Positions 32,444 through 32,571 of a stretch of DNA of 32,571 nucleotides are shown one piece after another (the first letter of the stretch is position 1; each line of letters begins with the position of its first letter). This stretch comes from Clostridia bacterium (GTDB lineage: Bacteria > Bacillota > Clostridia > Oscillospirales > Acutalibacteraceae). The position numbers and the translations under genes were made by a program. The DNA is taken from contig JAKSQP010000022.1 in the NCBI GenBank assembly GCA_024404025.1, positions 1-32,571 of the forward strand. The letters run 5' to 3'. The notes below the pieces were generated by a model that had not been told where the DNA came from, made no database searches, and worked only from the letters and a program-made list of their open reading frames with translations.

Positions 32444-32571
32444 TTATTCCCTGGAATTGCCGATGTTTTTTCGATGAAGATGTTTTTGAATATCATTTTC
32501 GGCAGCTTCTTTTTTCCTGTGCTCCAATCTGCCGAGAACGGATTTTTCCTCTTCGGCATACTTTTCGGCAG
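32444..32571 (-). CDS. 3' end of an unidentified element gene (5' end outside the window)
   Basis: An open minus-strand frame from the window edge to a TAA at 32446-32444, about 41 codons. It is highly charged (A-E-K-Y-A-E-E-E-K, L-E-H-R-K-K-E-A-A-E, H-L-H-R-K-N) and likely helical. It could be the tail of a mobilisation, replication or recombinase protein; not enough is visible to say. The gap to the small protein's ribosome site is about 27 bp, so the two are probably co-transcribed. Confidence 0.5.
   Translation of the reverse strand, partial: AEKYAEEEKSVLGRLEHRKKEAAENDIQKHLHRKNIGNSRE

Larger units (their letters stand above)
30317..32571. mobile_element. integrative element interrupting spoVT (one end; continues past the window)
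   Basis: From the junction rightward there is the serine recombinase, an insulating terminator, a small E-R-D-E-S-R-K protein and the 3' end of another minus-strand gene. This end-of-element layout, with the integrase next to the attachment site, is usual for serine-integrase elements. Type (ICE, mobilisable element or prophage) cannot be told from this part. Confidence 0.75.

Overview
The window looks like a chromosomal segment of a spore-forming, low-to-mid GC Firmicute, most likely an uncultured gut member of the Oscillospiraceae/Ruminococcaceae (inference). The basis is AGGAGG-type ribosome sites, frequent TTG starts, sigma-A promoters with 16-17 bp spacers, a SigH-like sigma factor, AddAB instead of RecBCD, a DUF4364-like protein, an HPr with both phosphorylation sites, and a SpoVT sequence at the right end.

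Layout. (1) 1-480: tRNA-Arg(TCT) and tRNA-Gly(TCC) on the minus strand behind one strong promoter, followed by a partly duplicated, palindromic tRNA-end region. (2) 620-4570: a three-gene plus-strand operon with a zinc-ribbon membrane protein, a membrane-anchored protein with a zinc ribbon and two Ig-like (BIG2) domains, and a GPH-family sugar/cation symporter. (3) 4580-7200, minus strand: truB with a DUF4364-like gene, a small zinc-ribbon protein, and a SigH-like sigma factor. Between the last two lies an unusual tRNA-like structured RNA candidate. (4) 7342-7845: an orphan membrane-anchored peptidoglycan-binding-like protein. (5) 7853-15380: a compact histidine operon, hisZ-G-D-C-B-H-A-F-IE, lacking only a histidinol-phosphate phosphatase. 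(6) 15388-22235, minus strand: addB-addA. (7) 22310-29864: a CNNM/CBS transporter, a GH20 hexosaminidase, a convergent HPr gene, a ketopantoate-reductase-family protein with a CHAP surface protein, and an EamA transporter coupled to an SGNH hydrolase. (8) 29868-32571, minus strand: a mobile element that runs off the right edge.

The most striking feature is the last one. A large serine recombinase (about 568 residues) reads in frame, without a stop, into the C-terminal ~149 residues of the sporulation regulator SpoVT. The natural reading is that the element integrated inside spoVT. It removed the N-terminal AbrB-type DNA-binding part from this end and placed the recombinase-SpoVT fusion under the element's own promoter. 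The rest of the element and the expected spoVT 5' part lie beyond the window, so programmed excision during sporulation, as with skin in sigK, is a hypothesis only.

The second notable feature is the tRNA-like RNA candidate at 6431-6546. It has acceptor, D and T arms, but a ~20-bp hairpin replaces the anticodon arm. All family calls come from reading motifs by eye; no database search was run.
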